Part shown: piece by piece, positions 9,760 to 19,313 of the stretch
Position numbering within the stretch: position 1 is the first letter of the stretch
Layout of the letters: each line of letters opens with the position of its first letter
Assembly (NCBI GenBank): GCA_963823845.1
Contig: CAWGND010000011.1
Coordinates: forward strand, 186,001 to 250,000
Source of the DNA: Alloacidobacterium sp963823845
Lineage (GTDB): Bacteria; Acidobacteriota; Terriglobia; Terriglobales; Acidobacteriaceae
DNA length: 64,000 bases
Reading direction: 5' to 3'
Position numbers and translations under genes: made by a program
Notes under the pieces: generated by a model
Database searches by the model: none
Seen by the model: the letters and a program-made list of their open reading frames with translations, nothing else
What the model was told of the DNA's origin: nothing

Positions 9760-9900
9760 TGTCATCCTGAGCAACGCGAAGGATCTGCTTTTTACAATCA
9801 GCACGAAAAGGGGTGCCCCATCCAATCGCGCCGTTTTGCGATAGAGCCTGCCCTGAGCGCAGTCGAAGGGGTGGGAGTCACAAATCTTCACGGGGCATTT
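9760..9900. repeat. Acidobacterial dispersed intergenic repeat (fragmentary copy)
   Basis: The interval holds tgtcatcctgagcaacgcga followed by aggatc, aaaaggggtgccccatcc, and cctgagcgcagtcgaagggg. Read on the minus strand these give HPFDCAQGRLY and SFALLRMT, peptide-like strings that recur in spurious ORFs from acidobacterial genomes. I therefore read this as a non-coding repeat and not as a gene; the copy count cannot be judged from one window. Confidence 0.55.
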
Positions 9901-10037
9901 CTATTGTGAAATGACAGACCATCTTTTGCGATTGAGCAGCACGTCTTTCCTGTGCTAGGCTCACCGTACCTCTCCGGACCAGGCACAGTTCACTACCGCG
10001 CTTGTTGTTTGAGGCGAGCGAGGTCGAGGTTTCCTCT

Positions 10038-10781
10038 ATGGCTTCGCTGCCGCAAGACGTTATAGTGCGCCCGCTAAACCCGGTCATCCGCCGCAACGGC
10101 CTTCTCGACCGCTACTTTTATTTCGCCATGTCGCTGCTGTTTGCCGCGATTGTGGTTGCCGGCTTCAGCCGCACGGTCAACCAGAACCTCTTCCATCCCG
10201 CCATTCCACGTCCCTTCATTTTGTGGGTTCACGGCGCAGCGTTTTCCGCTTGGGTGGTGTTCTTCATCTTTCAGTCGGCGCTTGTACGCACGCGCAACGT
10301 CAAGTGGCATCGATTTTTCGGGTGGTTCGGCGCAGGGCTCGGCGCCGCAATGGTCCTGCTGGGCTTTAGCACTGCTGTCATCATGGGCCGCTTCGATGCC
10401 GTTCAGCTTCATCAAGCCGATCCGGCGTTTCTGAGCGTTCCTTTCTTCGACATGGTGGCCTTCGCCGTGCTGCTTGCGCTAGCCATCGTCTGGCGCCGGA
10501 AGCCGGAGTTTCATCGGCGGTTTCTCTTCGTCGCAACGTGCTGTCTCATGGACGCACCTTTCGGGCGCTTTGACTTTCTGTTCAATAACAATCTCTTTTT
10601 TGCCTGCCTCGACGTGGTGCTGCTGCTCGGCATCGCTCGCGATCTCCTCGTCAACCGGCGCGTGCACACTGTATACCGCTACGCGCTCCCGGTGGTGATC
10701 ATGGGGCAGGGTTTGGCACTTTACCTATGGCGTGGCGCCCCAGCCTGGTGGCTCAGCGTCACCCACTCCCTCCTTGGATGA
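10038..10781 (+). CDS. Multi-pass membrane protein of unknown function, 247 residues
   Basis: An integral membrane protein with about six to seven hydrophobic helices (for example YFAMSLLFAAIVVAGF, WVHGAAFSAWVVFFIFQSAL, FFGWFGAGLGAAMVLLGFSTA, VLLALAIVW). Polar His residues are spread between helices (LWVHGAAF, KWHRFFGW, EFHRRFLF), which might bind haem or a metal, but no family can be assigned with confidence. The start is set at the ATG at 10038 (MASLPQDVIVRPLNP); the frame is open from 10002. It is followed closely by the HExxH/TPR gene on the same strand. Confidence 0.75.
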   Translation: MASLPQDVIVRPLNPVIRRNGLLDRYFYFAMSLLFAAIVVAGFSRTVNQNLFHPAIPRPFILWVHGAAFSAWVVFFIFQSALVRTRNVKWHRFFGWFGAGLGAAMVLLGFSTAVIMGRFDAVQLHQADPAFLSVPFFDMVAFAVLLALAIVWRRKPEFHRRFLFVATCCLMDAPFGRFDFLFNNNLFFACLDVVLLLGIARDLLVNRRVHTVYRYALPVVIMGQGLALYLWRGAPAWWLSVTHSLLG

Positions 10782-10874
10782 TCGGCGGCGGTGCGCGCAG
10801 GAAGCGGGTACGGGCACCACCAAAACAAATCCTTCAAGCCGGCGTTACACTTGATAGAATTCGCCGGGCCACCC

Positions 10875-12713
10875 ATGTCGCGACACATTGCCCTTCTGCT
10901 GCTTTTCCTTGCTGCCCTGAACATCTCTGCCTCCATCCCCGCCTGGGTACAAGTTCAAAGCCCTCACTTCACCCTCATCACCGACGCGAATCAGAAACAA
11001 GGCGTCCACGTCCTTGACCAGCTTGAGCGCATGCGCTGGGTCTTCCAGACGCTCTTCCCCAGTACCAACGTTGATCCCCCGGCGCCCATCATAGTCATCG
11101 CAGTTAAGAACAAAGAAGATTTCGCGGCTCTCGAACCACAAGGCTATCTCGCCAAAGGCCAGATCAGCCTCGCCGGCCTCTTCCTCAGCACTCAGGACAA
11201 GAACTACATCCTTTTCCGCCTCGATGCCGAAAACGAGCAGCACCCCTTCGCGATCATCTACCACGAATACACCCATTTCCAGTTACGCAAGGACATCGTC
11301 TGGCTCCCGCTCTGGCTCAACGAAGGCTTGGCCGAGTTCTTCCAGAACACTGATATCCACGACAAGGACGTGCAGCTCGGCGAGCCCAGTTACGATGACC
11401 TCCTCTATCTTCGCCAGAACCGCATCATTCCCCTCCCCATTTTGCTCCGCGTCGACGCCACGTCTCCCTACTACCACGAAGAGCAGAAGGGTTCGATCTT
11501 CTACGCAGAATCCTGGGCCCTCACCCACTTCCTCGAAATCAGCGACCGCCAGAACAAGACCCACCGCCTTACTGACTACGCCGAGCGCATGAGCCGCCAC
11601 GAAGACCCCGTGACAGCCGCGCAGGAGGCCTTCGGCGACCTCAGGCAATTGCAGAACGCGCTCGAAGCCTACATCGCCCAGTCCGGCTTCAAATTCTTCC
11701 GCATGTCCACCGCCGCCGCACCCATCAATGACGCCTCGTTCAAAATCACACCTCTGGCGCAGTCTCAGGCCGACGCCATCCGCGCCGACTTCCTTGTCTG
11801 CAACCAGCGCACCAGCGACGCACGCATACTATTAGCCAGCGTCCTCCATCAGGACCCCAACAACGTTCTCGCGCACGAGACCATGGGTAACATCGAATTC
11901 GGCGCAGGCGACCGTGAAGCCGCGCGCAAGTGGTACGAGCAGGCCGTTAAACTCGATTCGCAGAGCTACCTCGCCCACTACTATTACGCCGCTATGACCT
12001 TCGACGCAGGCATCCACGACGACGCCCAGATCGAGAGCAGCCTCAAAACCGCCATCAAACTCAACCCACGGTTCGCTTCCCCCTACGATCTGCTGGCATT
12101 GTTCTATGGCACGCGCGACGAGAAATTAAGTCAGGCTCACATCCTGAACTCGCAGGCCATTTCACTGGAGCCTGGAGAAATACGCTATCGCCTCAACGCC
12201 GCCAATATCCTTCTCAAAGAAGTAAAACCCGATGACGCGCTGCGCGTCCTGAAGCAGGCAGTAAGCGCCGCTAAAACTCCGGAAGAAGTTGCCGAAGTGC
12301 AAAACCGGATCAAGGAAATCGAACAGGACCAGGCCGTTCGCGACCAGGCAGATCACCCAACAGCAGCCTCAACCAACGTGCAGACAATCTTGACTCCAAA
12401 AGACCTCTCTGCGCCGCCGAAACACCCCACCGAAGAGCCCCACGGCCCCAAGCACTTGGCCAAGGGGGTGATTCATAACGTTGAGTGCGATCGAGCCACC
12501 GGGATTGAGCTGAAAGTAGAAGGCTCCGGCCCACCACTCTCTCTCTACACCAACAACTACCTCAAAGTAGAATTCACCGCCGCCAACTTCACCCCAACAG
12601 GCGAAATCCATCCCTGCACCGACCTCGAAGGAATGAAAGCCCGCGTCCAATACGTTCAAACCTCCGACAAATCCATTGACGGCCAGATCCTCTGGATCGA
12701 GCTAAGCAAGTAG
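10875..12713 (+). CDS. Secreted HExxH zinc-peptidase-like protein with TPR repeats
   Basis: A 612-residue exported protein. The signal peptide follows the ATG at 10875 (MSRHIALLLLFLAALNISAS), which is why the longer frame from 10791 was rejected. The first domain resembles the gluzincin/DUF1570 group: IIYHEYTHFQL gives the HExxH zinc site, and WLNEGLAEFFQ about 20 residues later gives the third ligand Glu, so an active metallopeptidase is plausible. Residues from about 320 to 480 form tetratricopeptide-like repeats (VLAHETMGNIEFGAGDREAA, AHYYYAAMTFDAGIHDDA). A beta-rich C-terminal domain follows. The substrate is unknown; TPRs suggest a protein-partner role. Confidence 0.8.
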   Translation: MSRHIALLLLFLAALNISASIPAWVQVQSPHFTLITDANQKQGVHVLDQLERMRWVFQTLFPSTNVDPPAPIIVIAVKNKEDFAALEPQGYLAKGQISLAGLFLSTQDKNYILFRLDAENEQHPFAIIYHEYTHFQLRKDIVWLPLWLNEGLAEFFQNTDIHDKDVQLGEPSYDDLLYLRQNRIIPLPILLRVDATSPYYHEEQKGSIFYAESWALTHFLEISDRQNKTHRLTDYAERMSRHEDPVTAAQEAFGDLRQLQNALEAYIAQSGFKFFRMSTAAAPINDASFKITPLAQSQADAIRADFLVCNQRTSDARILLASVLHQDPNNVLAHETMGNIEFGAGDREAARKWYEQAVKLDSQSYLAHYYYAAMTFDAGIHDDAQIESSLKTAIKLNPRFASPYDLLALFYGTRDEKLSQAHILNSQAISLEPGEIRYRLNAANILLKEVKPDDALRVLKQAVSAAKTPEEVAEVQNRIKEIEQDQAVRDQADHPTAASTNVQTILTPKDLSAPPKHPTEEPHGPKHLAKGVIHNVECDRATGIELKVEGSGPPLSLYTNNYLKVEFTAANFTPTGEIHPCTDLEGMKARVQYVQTSDKSIDGQILWIELSK

Positions 12714-13040
12714 CCGGGAAAGGGGCCGCATTTAGGAGCAAGGTTGTCCCGGTCTCCAGCGAAATTCTCCCGCACACAATACCCCCAATGTTGAGTAAGG
12801 ATTTCCCCGCGCCCCGATCTCGTGACTGTCGAAATCACGGAACACACGGAAGGCAACGTGTATGAGGGTAATGTTCCGTCACCCGCGGCTACCGCGTACC
12901 TTGCCATTGCCAGATACATATTGGACACCGTCGTGAAACGCGAAAGCGGCGCACTGGCTGTACTCAACTAGCGCCTGTTCACAATAGCGTTGAGCCAATA
13001 CGGGCCCTTTGATCGGGCTTCAGCAGAGAGAGGGGTCGAC
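12714..13040. other. Intergenic stretch with no supported gene
   Basis: A 327-bp gap between the convergent HExxH/TPR gene and the NRPS pseudogene. One plus-strand open stretch ending at the stop at 12969-12971 translates to a protein-like sequence (VTVEITEHTEGNVYEGN, then SPAATAYLAIARYILDTVV), but it has no start signal and no recognisable relative. It may be a gene remnant. Confidence 0.35.
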
Positions 13041-16000
13041 CTACGCCGATTTCTCTTTGAGAACCTGCCGTAGCATCTCTTCCAGTTCTTCTCGTGACAT
13101 TTTTTCGACCTGCAATCGAAGCCGGTCAGGGTCGTTTTGCCCCGCGACGAAGGATGAAATTGAAGCGCTGGCCTTGATGCCTTTGGCCTTGGCCTCTTCT
13201 ACATCCTTTGCCAGACCCTTGATAGTTGGATCTTCGAACAGGCTCCGAATCGGAACCTCAAGTTCAAATTCCTTTCTGATCCGGGCTACTACCTGCATAA
13301 CCATCAGTGAATGACCACCCAACTCGAAGAAATTATCGGTGATACCGGCCTGTTCGATTTTCAGCAGGTTACGCCAAATAGCAGCAAGGCGTTCCTGGGT
13401 TGGCGTCTGAGGGGCAACGTAGCCGCGGCCCCCAATTGGTCGCGCTGAGGATAGCAACAGCAGCGCCTTTCGATCAACCTTACCGCTAGGGAGTAGTGGA
13501 AAAGCATCAACAACAAGATAGTCGGAAGGAACCATATGCTCCGGCAACCTCGACCTCATAAAGCGACGCAGCTCGTCAACATCCGCACGCAGTCCAGGCT
13601 GAACTTCAAGTAAGCAATAAGCCTTTGTTGCCCGGACCGATCGACGAGAATGACGATGGCGTCACGCACCTTCGACTGTGATGCCAGCACTGCTTCGATC
13701 TCCCCCAGTTCCACGCGAATTCCGCGAATCTTTACCTGGTTATCGCTACGGCCAAGGTACTCAATCTCGCCATTCGGCAAGTAGCGTCCAATGTCACCCG
13801 TCTTGAAAAGACGAACTTGAACTTCCCGATTCAAAAGTGGTGCGCGATAAAACGCTCAGACGTAAGCTCAGGCCTCCTGAAGTAGCCTAGTGCAAGGCAA
13901 TCTCCTCCAACATGGATCTCGCCTGGCACGCCTACCGGTACTTGATTCAAGTGGCGATCAAGTATGAACATTTGAACGTTGCTGATTGGTATTCCAATGG
14001 ACACCGGCCCGTTCTCGCTTCCCTTGATTTCATGACAGGTCACATCCGCCGCTACTTCCGAAGAGCCATAGATATTGAGCAAAGTTGCTTTCGGTAGCGC
14101 CTGCGAGAAACGATCCATCAAATCAGCAGACAGCACCTCACCGCTGCAAGTCCAAAGCTCGAGCTTCGGCAGTCTGTTCTGGACGTGATCCACTCCTTCC
14201 AGAATGATCCGCAGCAACGAGGGAACGAGGACGATCCTGGTGACTTCATATTTTGAAAGAAGCTCTACTAACTGCGCAGGATCGATGATTGCCTCGTCAG
14301 GAAGAATGACAGATGGGACGCCGCGCAGGAGCGGGCCAAATATCTCCCAGATGGAATCAACAAATCCCAGAAACGTCTTCTGGCAACAGATCTCGCCATC
14401 TAAGAAGGGATATGCATTCCACATCCATGAAAACCGGTTCATACTGGCGTGGTGTGTTCCTTCAACACCCTTGGGGCTGCCTGTGGACCCGGATGTGTAG
14501 ATGACATACATTCGATCCTCAGCTGAGAACGGCACCGACAGGTTGCCCGCATCTTCGGCGTCTGCGGAAAGACTCTCGACATCGAAAGCAAGTGTGTCGA
14601 CCGGATACTGCTTCCACAGTTCGGCAAATTCATGTGTTGTTACAACTACGTTGACTTGAGAATCCTCGACCAGAAAGCCCAGTCGCTGTTCCGGGTAAGT
14701 AGGGTCTAAAGGAACATAGGCCGCCCCTGCCTTCAGAATTCCCAGCAGCGCAATTACCATCTCGAAAGATCGATTCAATGAAATACCGACAAGTGTCCCC
14801 GGCCGTACGCCCATCTTCACGAGATTTCGCCCCACGCGGTTGGCAAGCTCGTTCAACTCGCAGTAGCTTAGCTGGCTCTCTCGATAAATGATCGCCGTCT
14901 GGTTGGGTGTGCGTGTCACTTGCTCTTCAAAAGCCGTGTGAACGCACATCTCCCGGGCATACTCGCTACGCGTGCTATTCCACTCGACAAGTTGCTGCAC
15001 TTCTGCCTCGGTCAGCAGCGAAAACTTCGAAAGCCTCTCATCCGGCGCGGCGACAACCGACTCGACGAGTTTCGTAAAGTGGCCGGCCATCCGCCGAATT
15101 GTGCTCTCCTCGTAAAGGTCCGAATCGTACTCGAATGTGAGGTGCAAATTGCCAAGGTCGATGGCTTCGAGAGTTAAGTCAAATTTCGCGATGCCGCTCT
15201 CGAACTCGATTTCCTGCATCACGAGGCCGGGAAGCTCCACTTTCAGTTTCGGAGCATTTTGGAGAATGAACATCACCTGGAACAGCGGGTTCCGGTTCAG
15301 GCTGCGGTCCGGTGCCAGCGCCTCGACCAGCTTCTCAAACGGCATATCCTGGTGCGCCAGAGCTTCCAATGTGGTTGCCCGAGCTTGCCGCAGAACATCC
15401 CTGAAGCTGCTGTCTGGATCGAGATCGGCGCGCAGAATCAGCGTGTTGACGAAGAACCCGATCAGATTCTCAAGCTCAACATCATTCCTTCCGGCTGTCG
15501 GAGTGCCTATCAGAATGTTGTCCTGCTGAGTGTATCGTCCCAGCAAGACTTGAAACACGGAAAGCAGCGCCATGAACAGTGTAGCGTTCTCGTTACGAGC
15601 CAGAGCCTTGAGGCTCTTGTTCGTCTCATGGCCCAGATCAAAATGAATGCTTTTTCCGCGCCCGCTGTGCGCAGCCGGACGCGGGTGATCAGTAGGCAAT
15701 TGCAGGACGGTCTCCGCCCCTTGCAGCTTGTTTTTCCAATAGTTAAGCTCTCCCGCAAGGTAGTCGCCGGTTACGGAGGCGCGCTGCCAGCGGGAATAAT
15801 CAGAATATTGAAGGCTTAACTTGGGGAGCTGCGGTTGTTTGCCAGCGATAAAACCTGTGTACAGTTCTCCCATCTCATGAAATAGCAGGTTCAGGGACCA
15901 TCCATCCGCAACAATGTGATGGACGACGAGAACAAGAATATGCTCCTCGGAGCCGAGTCGCAGCAGCTTTGCGCGCAGCAGAGGCCCCGTGCTGAGATTG

Positions 16001-16332
16001 AAGGGCTTGCCTGCTTCCTCGCCGGAGACACGAAGAGCAGCTTCCTCGCGTTGCTCGACGGGCAGCTCGCCGATATCCGACACTGACAGGTCAAACTTCA
16101 GAGCAGACTGAACGACTGGCCTGACGTCATCCTCGACGGAAATGAAGATGGTCCGCAATGACTCATGACGCGAAATGATTGTCTGCAGTGCGTTGGCGAG
16201 TGCCGAAGGGTCGAGCGAGCCAGTCAGATGAATTGCACGCGCCAGATTATATGCTGTTGTTCCAGGAGTAACCTGGTCCAAAAACCAGAGGCGCTGCTGT
16301 CCAAAGGACGCCGGAAAAGCCTGCTCACTCAT
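13041..16332 (-). pseudogene. NRPS module C-A-T disrupted by two frameshifts
   Basis: Non-ribosomal peptide synthetase module that would condense, activate and carry one amino acid; about 1,097 residues if intact. The start is the ATG at 16330-16332 with AAGGA upstream. The condensation domain has the active-site HHIVADG. Adenylation motifs run in order: LSYCELN, LKAGAAYVPLDPTYP, YVIYTSGSTGSPKG, FVDS, NIYGSSE, GEIHVGGDCLALGY, then KTGDIGRY, GRSDNQVKIRGIRVELGEIE, LPEHMVP and PSGKVDRK; the carrier motif is DNFFELGGHSL. The frame breaks at about 13833 (a T4 run where T5 would restore the frame) between A6 and A7, and again at about 13605-13612 between A8 and A9. Each looks like a one-base deletion. 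All motifs survive, so the damage is recent, or the assembly is wrong. There is no thioesterase. It is divergent from the C-T-TE gene. Confidence 0.85.
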
Positions 16333-16558
16333 ACATTCCTTCACGGGGGAGGTGCGGAATCACATGGCCGAAACGCTACAGGTTTAAAACCAACTCTCGC
16401 CTCGGAGGCAGGTACTCGAGCGTTGGCACCTATAATAACGTATCCGGGCTCGCTGCCGATTTTTTTGATTGCACGAAAAACGGCGCCATCCGGAGGCTCC
16501 GAGCGGTCATTCCTCCTGAGCGTAAGGGAGAACGCAGATAACTATGAGTGATATCTTC

Positions 16559-16586
16559 TTGACTAACTTCTTAACCGATATTACAA
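16559..16586 (+). promoter_or_regulatory. Candidate sigma-70-like promoter for the C-T-TE NRPS operon
   Basis: TTGACT at 16559-16564 and TTACAA at 16581-16586 are separated by 16 bp, about 120 bp before the NRPS start, within the 373-bp divergent gap between the two NRPS genes. The gap has no gene of its own. This is a weak, by-eye match. Confidence 0.3.
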
Positions 16587-16705
16587 CGTGACTTGGTGAT
16601 CTTAAATCGCGTTCTCGATCAGAACCAGATCCGGCGATTGGCAAATCGAAACGCATTCGATCCCCGCAGCCTCTCTCCCCCAAGAGCACAACGGATACCC
16701 AAGCC

Positions 16706-19309
16706 GTGCCAGACAATTTATCCAATCTGTCTGCAACAGCGCAGAAAGAGTTGCTCGTCGGGCTTCTGAGTCAGAAGCCTGACCGCGTATTTCCTTTGTC
16801 TCTGGCACAGCAACGACTGTGGTTTCTCGACCGCCTCCATCCAGGGAATCCAGCTTATAACGTCCCCTTCGGCTTACATCTGCAGGGAAATCTAAATACA
16901 GATGCACTCGAATTGAGTGTCCGCGAGATGATCCAGCGCCACGAGATTCTGCGTACCACCTTCGAAACAGATGCCATTCACCCCCGTCAAGTTGTGGCAG
17001 CGGATTCCATGATTGAAATACCCCTCCTCGATTTAACAGCAATGCCAGCCAGCGAACGCCAGGCAGAGGTGTACAGGGTAGGAATGGAGGAGGCTCGGCT
17101 CCCATTCAATCTCGCAACCGGCCCGCTTCTGCGACTTAGACTGATTCGCCTGGCAGCAGAGGAGTGCCTCCTCCTCTGCATCATGCACCACATCGTGTGT
17201 GACGGCTGGTCAGTGGAAATATTTGTTCGCGAATTGGCTGCTCTTTATGATCAGCACTCCGGAGGACCAAGCGCATCCCTGTCCGACCTGCAAATTCAGT
17301 ACGGCGATTACGCTAAATGGCAGCGCGAATGGATTACCGGCGATCTCCTTGCGGACCAGTCGCAATACTGGAAACAAAAACTGGCAGGTGCTCCGCCGTT
17401 TCTGCAATTGCCAACGGACCGCGGTCGACCTTTCGAACAAGCATATGAAGGCGCCAACCAGGTAATACCCATCCCGAAGGAGCTTGTTCACAACCTCGCA
17501 GATTTTAGCCGTGTGCGACGGTCAACATTGTTCATGTTGATGCTCGCCGTGTTCAAAACGCTTCTCCACTGCTACACCGGTACCGACGACATTTTAGTGG
17601 GCGTTCCAGTGGCGGGCCGCAACCGCATCGAACTCGAAGACCTTGTCGGATTTTTTGTAAATACTCTCGTACTGCGAACCGATTTGTCTGGCGATCCGCA
17701 TTTCAGCGAGCTACTTCACCGCGTACGCGAAGTCTCCCTCGACGCCTTTGCTCATGCCGATCTTCCTTTTGAAAAGCTGGTGGAAGATCTGAATCCGCCC
17801 CGTACGCTAAGTTACAGTCCCGTCATTCAGGTCATGTTCTCGGCCGTCAAAGCCAGAAAACTCCCGCGATTTGGTGATGTTTCAGCCAGTCCATACATAT
17901 TCGACAGTCACAAGTCTCTTTTCGACTTGTCGGTCGAATTCATCGAGGATACGGAGGACCGTTGGTGGCTCCGAGTCGAGTATGATATTTCGCTCTTCGA
18001 CTACGCGCGAATGACGAAAATGCTGAATGACTACTTGAGGTTGCTGGAAGCGGTTGCTGCACAGCCTGAATTGCGGCTCTCTAGACTCACTTCACTGGTG
18101 AAAACGGAAGGAGAAGTCGCTACGCGCAACGGGCACAACCCGAGCTATCGAGAAGGGTCACACCCTCACTCGGAAGGTAGGTGCGAACCACGTGATGCAT
18201 TGGAACATATCCTAGTGCGGGTATGGGAACGCGTGCTATGCACTTCTGGGATCGAAATCCGCGACAACTTCTTTGATCTTGGCGGCCACTCATTGCTGGC
18301 TGCACAGCTGGTTTCTGAGGTCGAGAAGGCGGTTGGCCGCCCGATTCCCCTGTCAGCTTTGTTTCGCGGATCGACGATCGAGTCCTTTGCAGAAGTGATA
18401 CAAAGCGGGGCCGAATGGAGTCCCGATCCCCTGGTGATGGAACTCAACGCAGGTACTCATGGGTTCCCATTATTCGCGGTCGTGCAATCAGGCATAGATG
18501 CTATCGGTTACGCGCTCCTGGCACGCCACATGGGACCCGAGCAACCCTTCTATAAACTTCAGGCGCACTCACCCTTCTGTCATATTGTAGAGTTCCGCAT
18601 TGAGGAACTTCGAACAATAGCATGCGAATATGTCGCCGCACTACAGGCCATTCAGCCGAAAGGTCCGTATTTCCTCATAGGCATGTGCAAGGGAGCGCAT
18701 ATCGCAGAGCAAGTTGTACTCGAGCTTGAATCCCAGGGACACGAGGTCGGATTCCTCGCAATTGTTGATACTTTTGTTTTTGAATCCTACGAAATCGGAT
18801 GGCTCGTGCGTCTCGGATCCTTTCGACTCGGACGTCAACGTATTTCCAAACTGCCCCTTCTGGCCCAGATCTCGCACTACAAACAGGCATTTAGGAGGCG
18901 TCTCCGCCGAATGTTTTTACGCGAAACTGAGCCACCTGATCTACGGACTCGGGCAACGCCGCCCATGAAAGAATTCCAATTCAAACGATTTCGTGCTCCA
19001 GTAATACTCTTCAAGAGGCCCAAACAACCATATCTTAAAGCACCCAAACAACCATTGTTCAAACTCCGAGATCACGAATTGGGTTGGGGACTCAGATCGC
19101 TATCCGGTGTAAAGACACACACGGTGAATGTCATTGAGCATTTGGAGATGTTACGCGAACCAGCTATACAAACAATGGCTGAACACCTGAAAGACGCCCT
19201 GCACGGCACTGAAGAAGGCGCCTCCTTACCTCCTCGCGTTGTGGAACCCGAGTCAATCACGACGTCAAAGCAATCTGTTCCGCCCGGGACAAATGCTAGA
19301 CTGCATTAA
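16706..19309 (+). CDS. NRPS protein C-T-TE without adenylation domain
   Basis: An 867-residue terminal NRPS protein. The condensation domain (about residues 20-450) opens VFPLSLAQQRLWFLDRLHPG and has the catalytic MHHIVCDGWS. A short polar linker of roughly 50 residues follows where an adenylation domain of about 500 residues would normally sit. A carrier domain (DNFFDLGGHSLL, Ser near residue 529) and an alpha/beta-hydrolase thioesterase come next. The thioesterase nucleophile elbow is GMCKGAH, a Cys in place of the common Ser (near residue 658), with Asp in AIVDTF and the likely His in EHLEML (near residue 810). Loading of the carrier must happen in trans, perhaps by the neighbouring A domain, which is broken. 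The GTG at 16706 lacks a strong ribosome site, so the exact start is uncertain. It heads the exporter/Sfp operon. Confidence 0.87.
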   Translation: MPDNLSNLSATAQKELLVGLLSQKPDRVFPLSLAQQRLWFLDRLHPGNPAYNVPFGLHLQGNLNTDALELSVREMIQRHEILRTTFETDAIHPRQVVAADSMIEIPLLDLTAMPASERQAEVYRVGMEEARLPFNLATGPLLRLRLIRLAAEECLLLCIMHHIVCDGWSVEIFVRELAALYDQHSGGPSASLSDLQIQYGDYAKWQREWITGDLLADQSQYWKQKLAGAPPFLQLPTDRGRPFEQAYEGANQVIPIPKELVHNLADFSRVRRSTLFMLMLAVFKTLLHCYTGTDDILVGVPVAGRNRIELEDLVGFFVNTLVLRTDLSGDPHFSELLHRVREVSLDAFAHADLPFEKLVEDLNPPRTLSYSPVIQVMFSAVKARKLPRFGDVSASPYIFDSHKSLFDLSVEFIEDTEDRWWLRVEYDISLFDYARMTKMLNDYLRLLEAVAAQPELRLSRLTSLVKTEGEVATRNGHNPSYREGSHPHSEGRCEPRDALEHILVRVWERVLCTSGIEIRDNFFDLGGHSLLAAQLVSEVEKAVGRPIPLSALFRGSTIESFAEVIQSGAEWSPDPLVMELNAGTHGFPLFAVVQSGIDAIGYALLARHMGPEQPFYKLQAHSPFCHIVEFRIEELRTIACEYVAALQAIQPKGPYFLIGMCKGAHIAEQVVLELESQGHEVGFLAIVDTFVFESYEIGWLVRLGSFRLGRQRISKLPLLAQISHYKQAFRRRLRRMFLRETEPPDLRTRATPPMKEFQFKRFRAPVILFKRPKQPYLKAPKQPLFKLRDHELGWGLRSLSGVKTHTVNVIEHLEMLREPAIQTMAEHLKDALHGTEEGASLPPRVVEPESITTSKQSVPPGTNARLH

Positions 19310-19313
19310 CAAG

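Noticed and set aside
12792..12971. Open stretch with protein-like sequence
   Set aside because: No start codon with a ribosome site and no recognisable relative; noted only as a possible remnant.
13833..13836. Programmed frameshifting in the NRPS gene
   Set aside because: The T4 run does not form a standard slippery heptamer in the needed frame, and a second shift follows; mutation or sequencing error is simpler.
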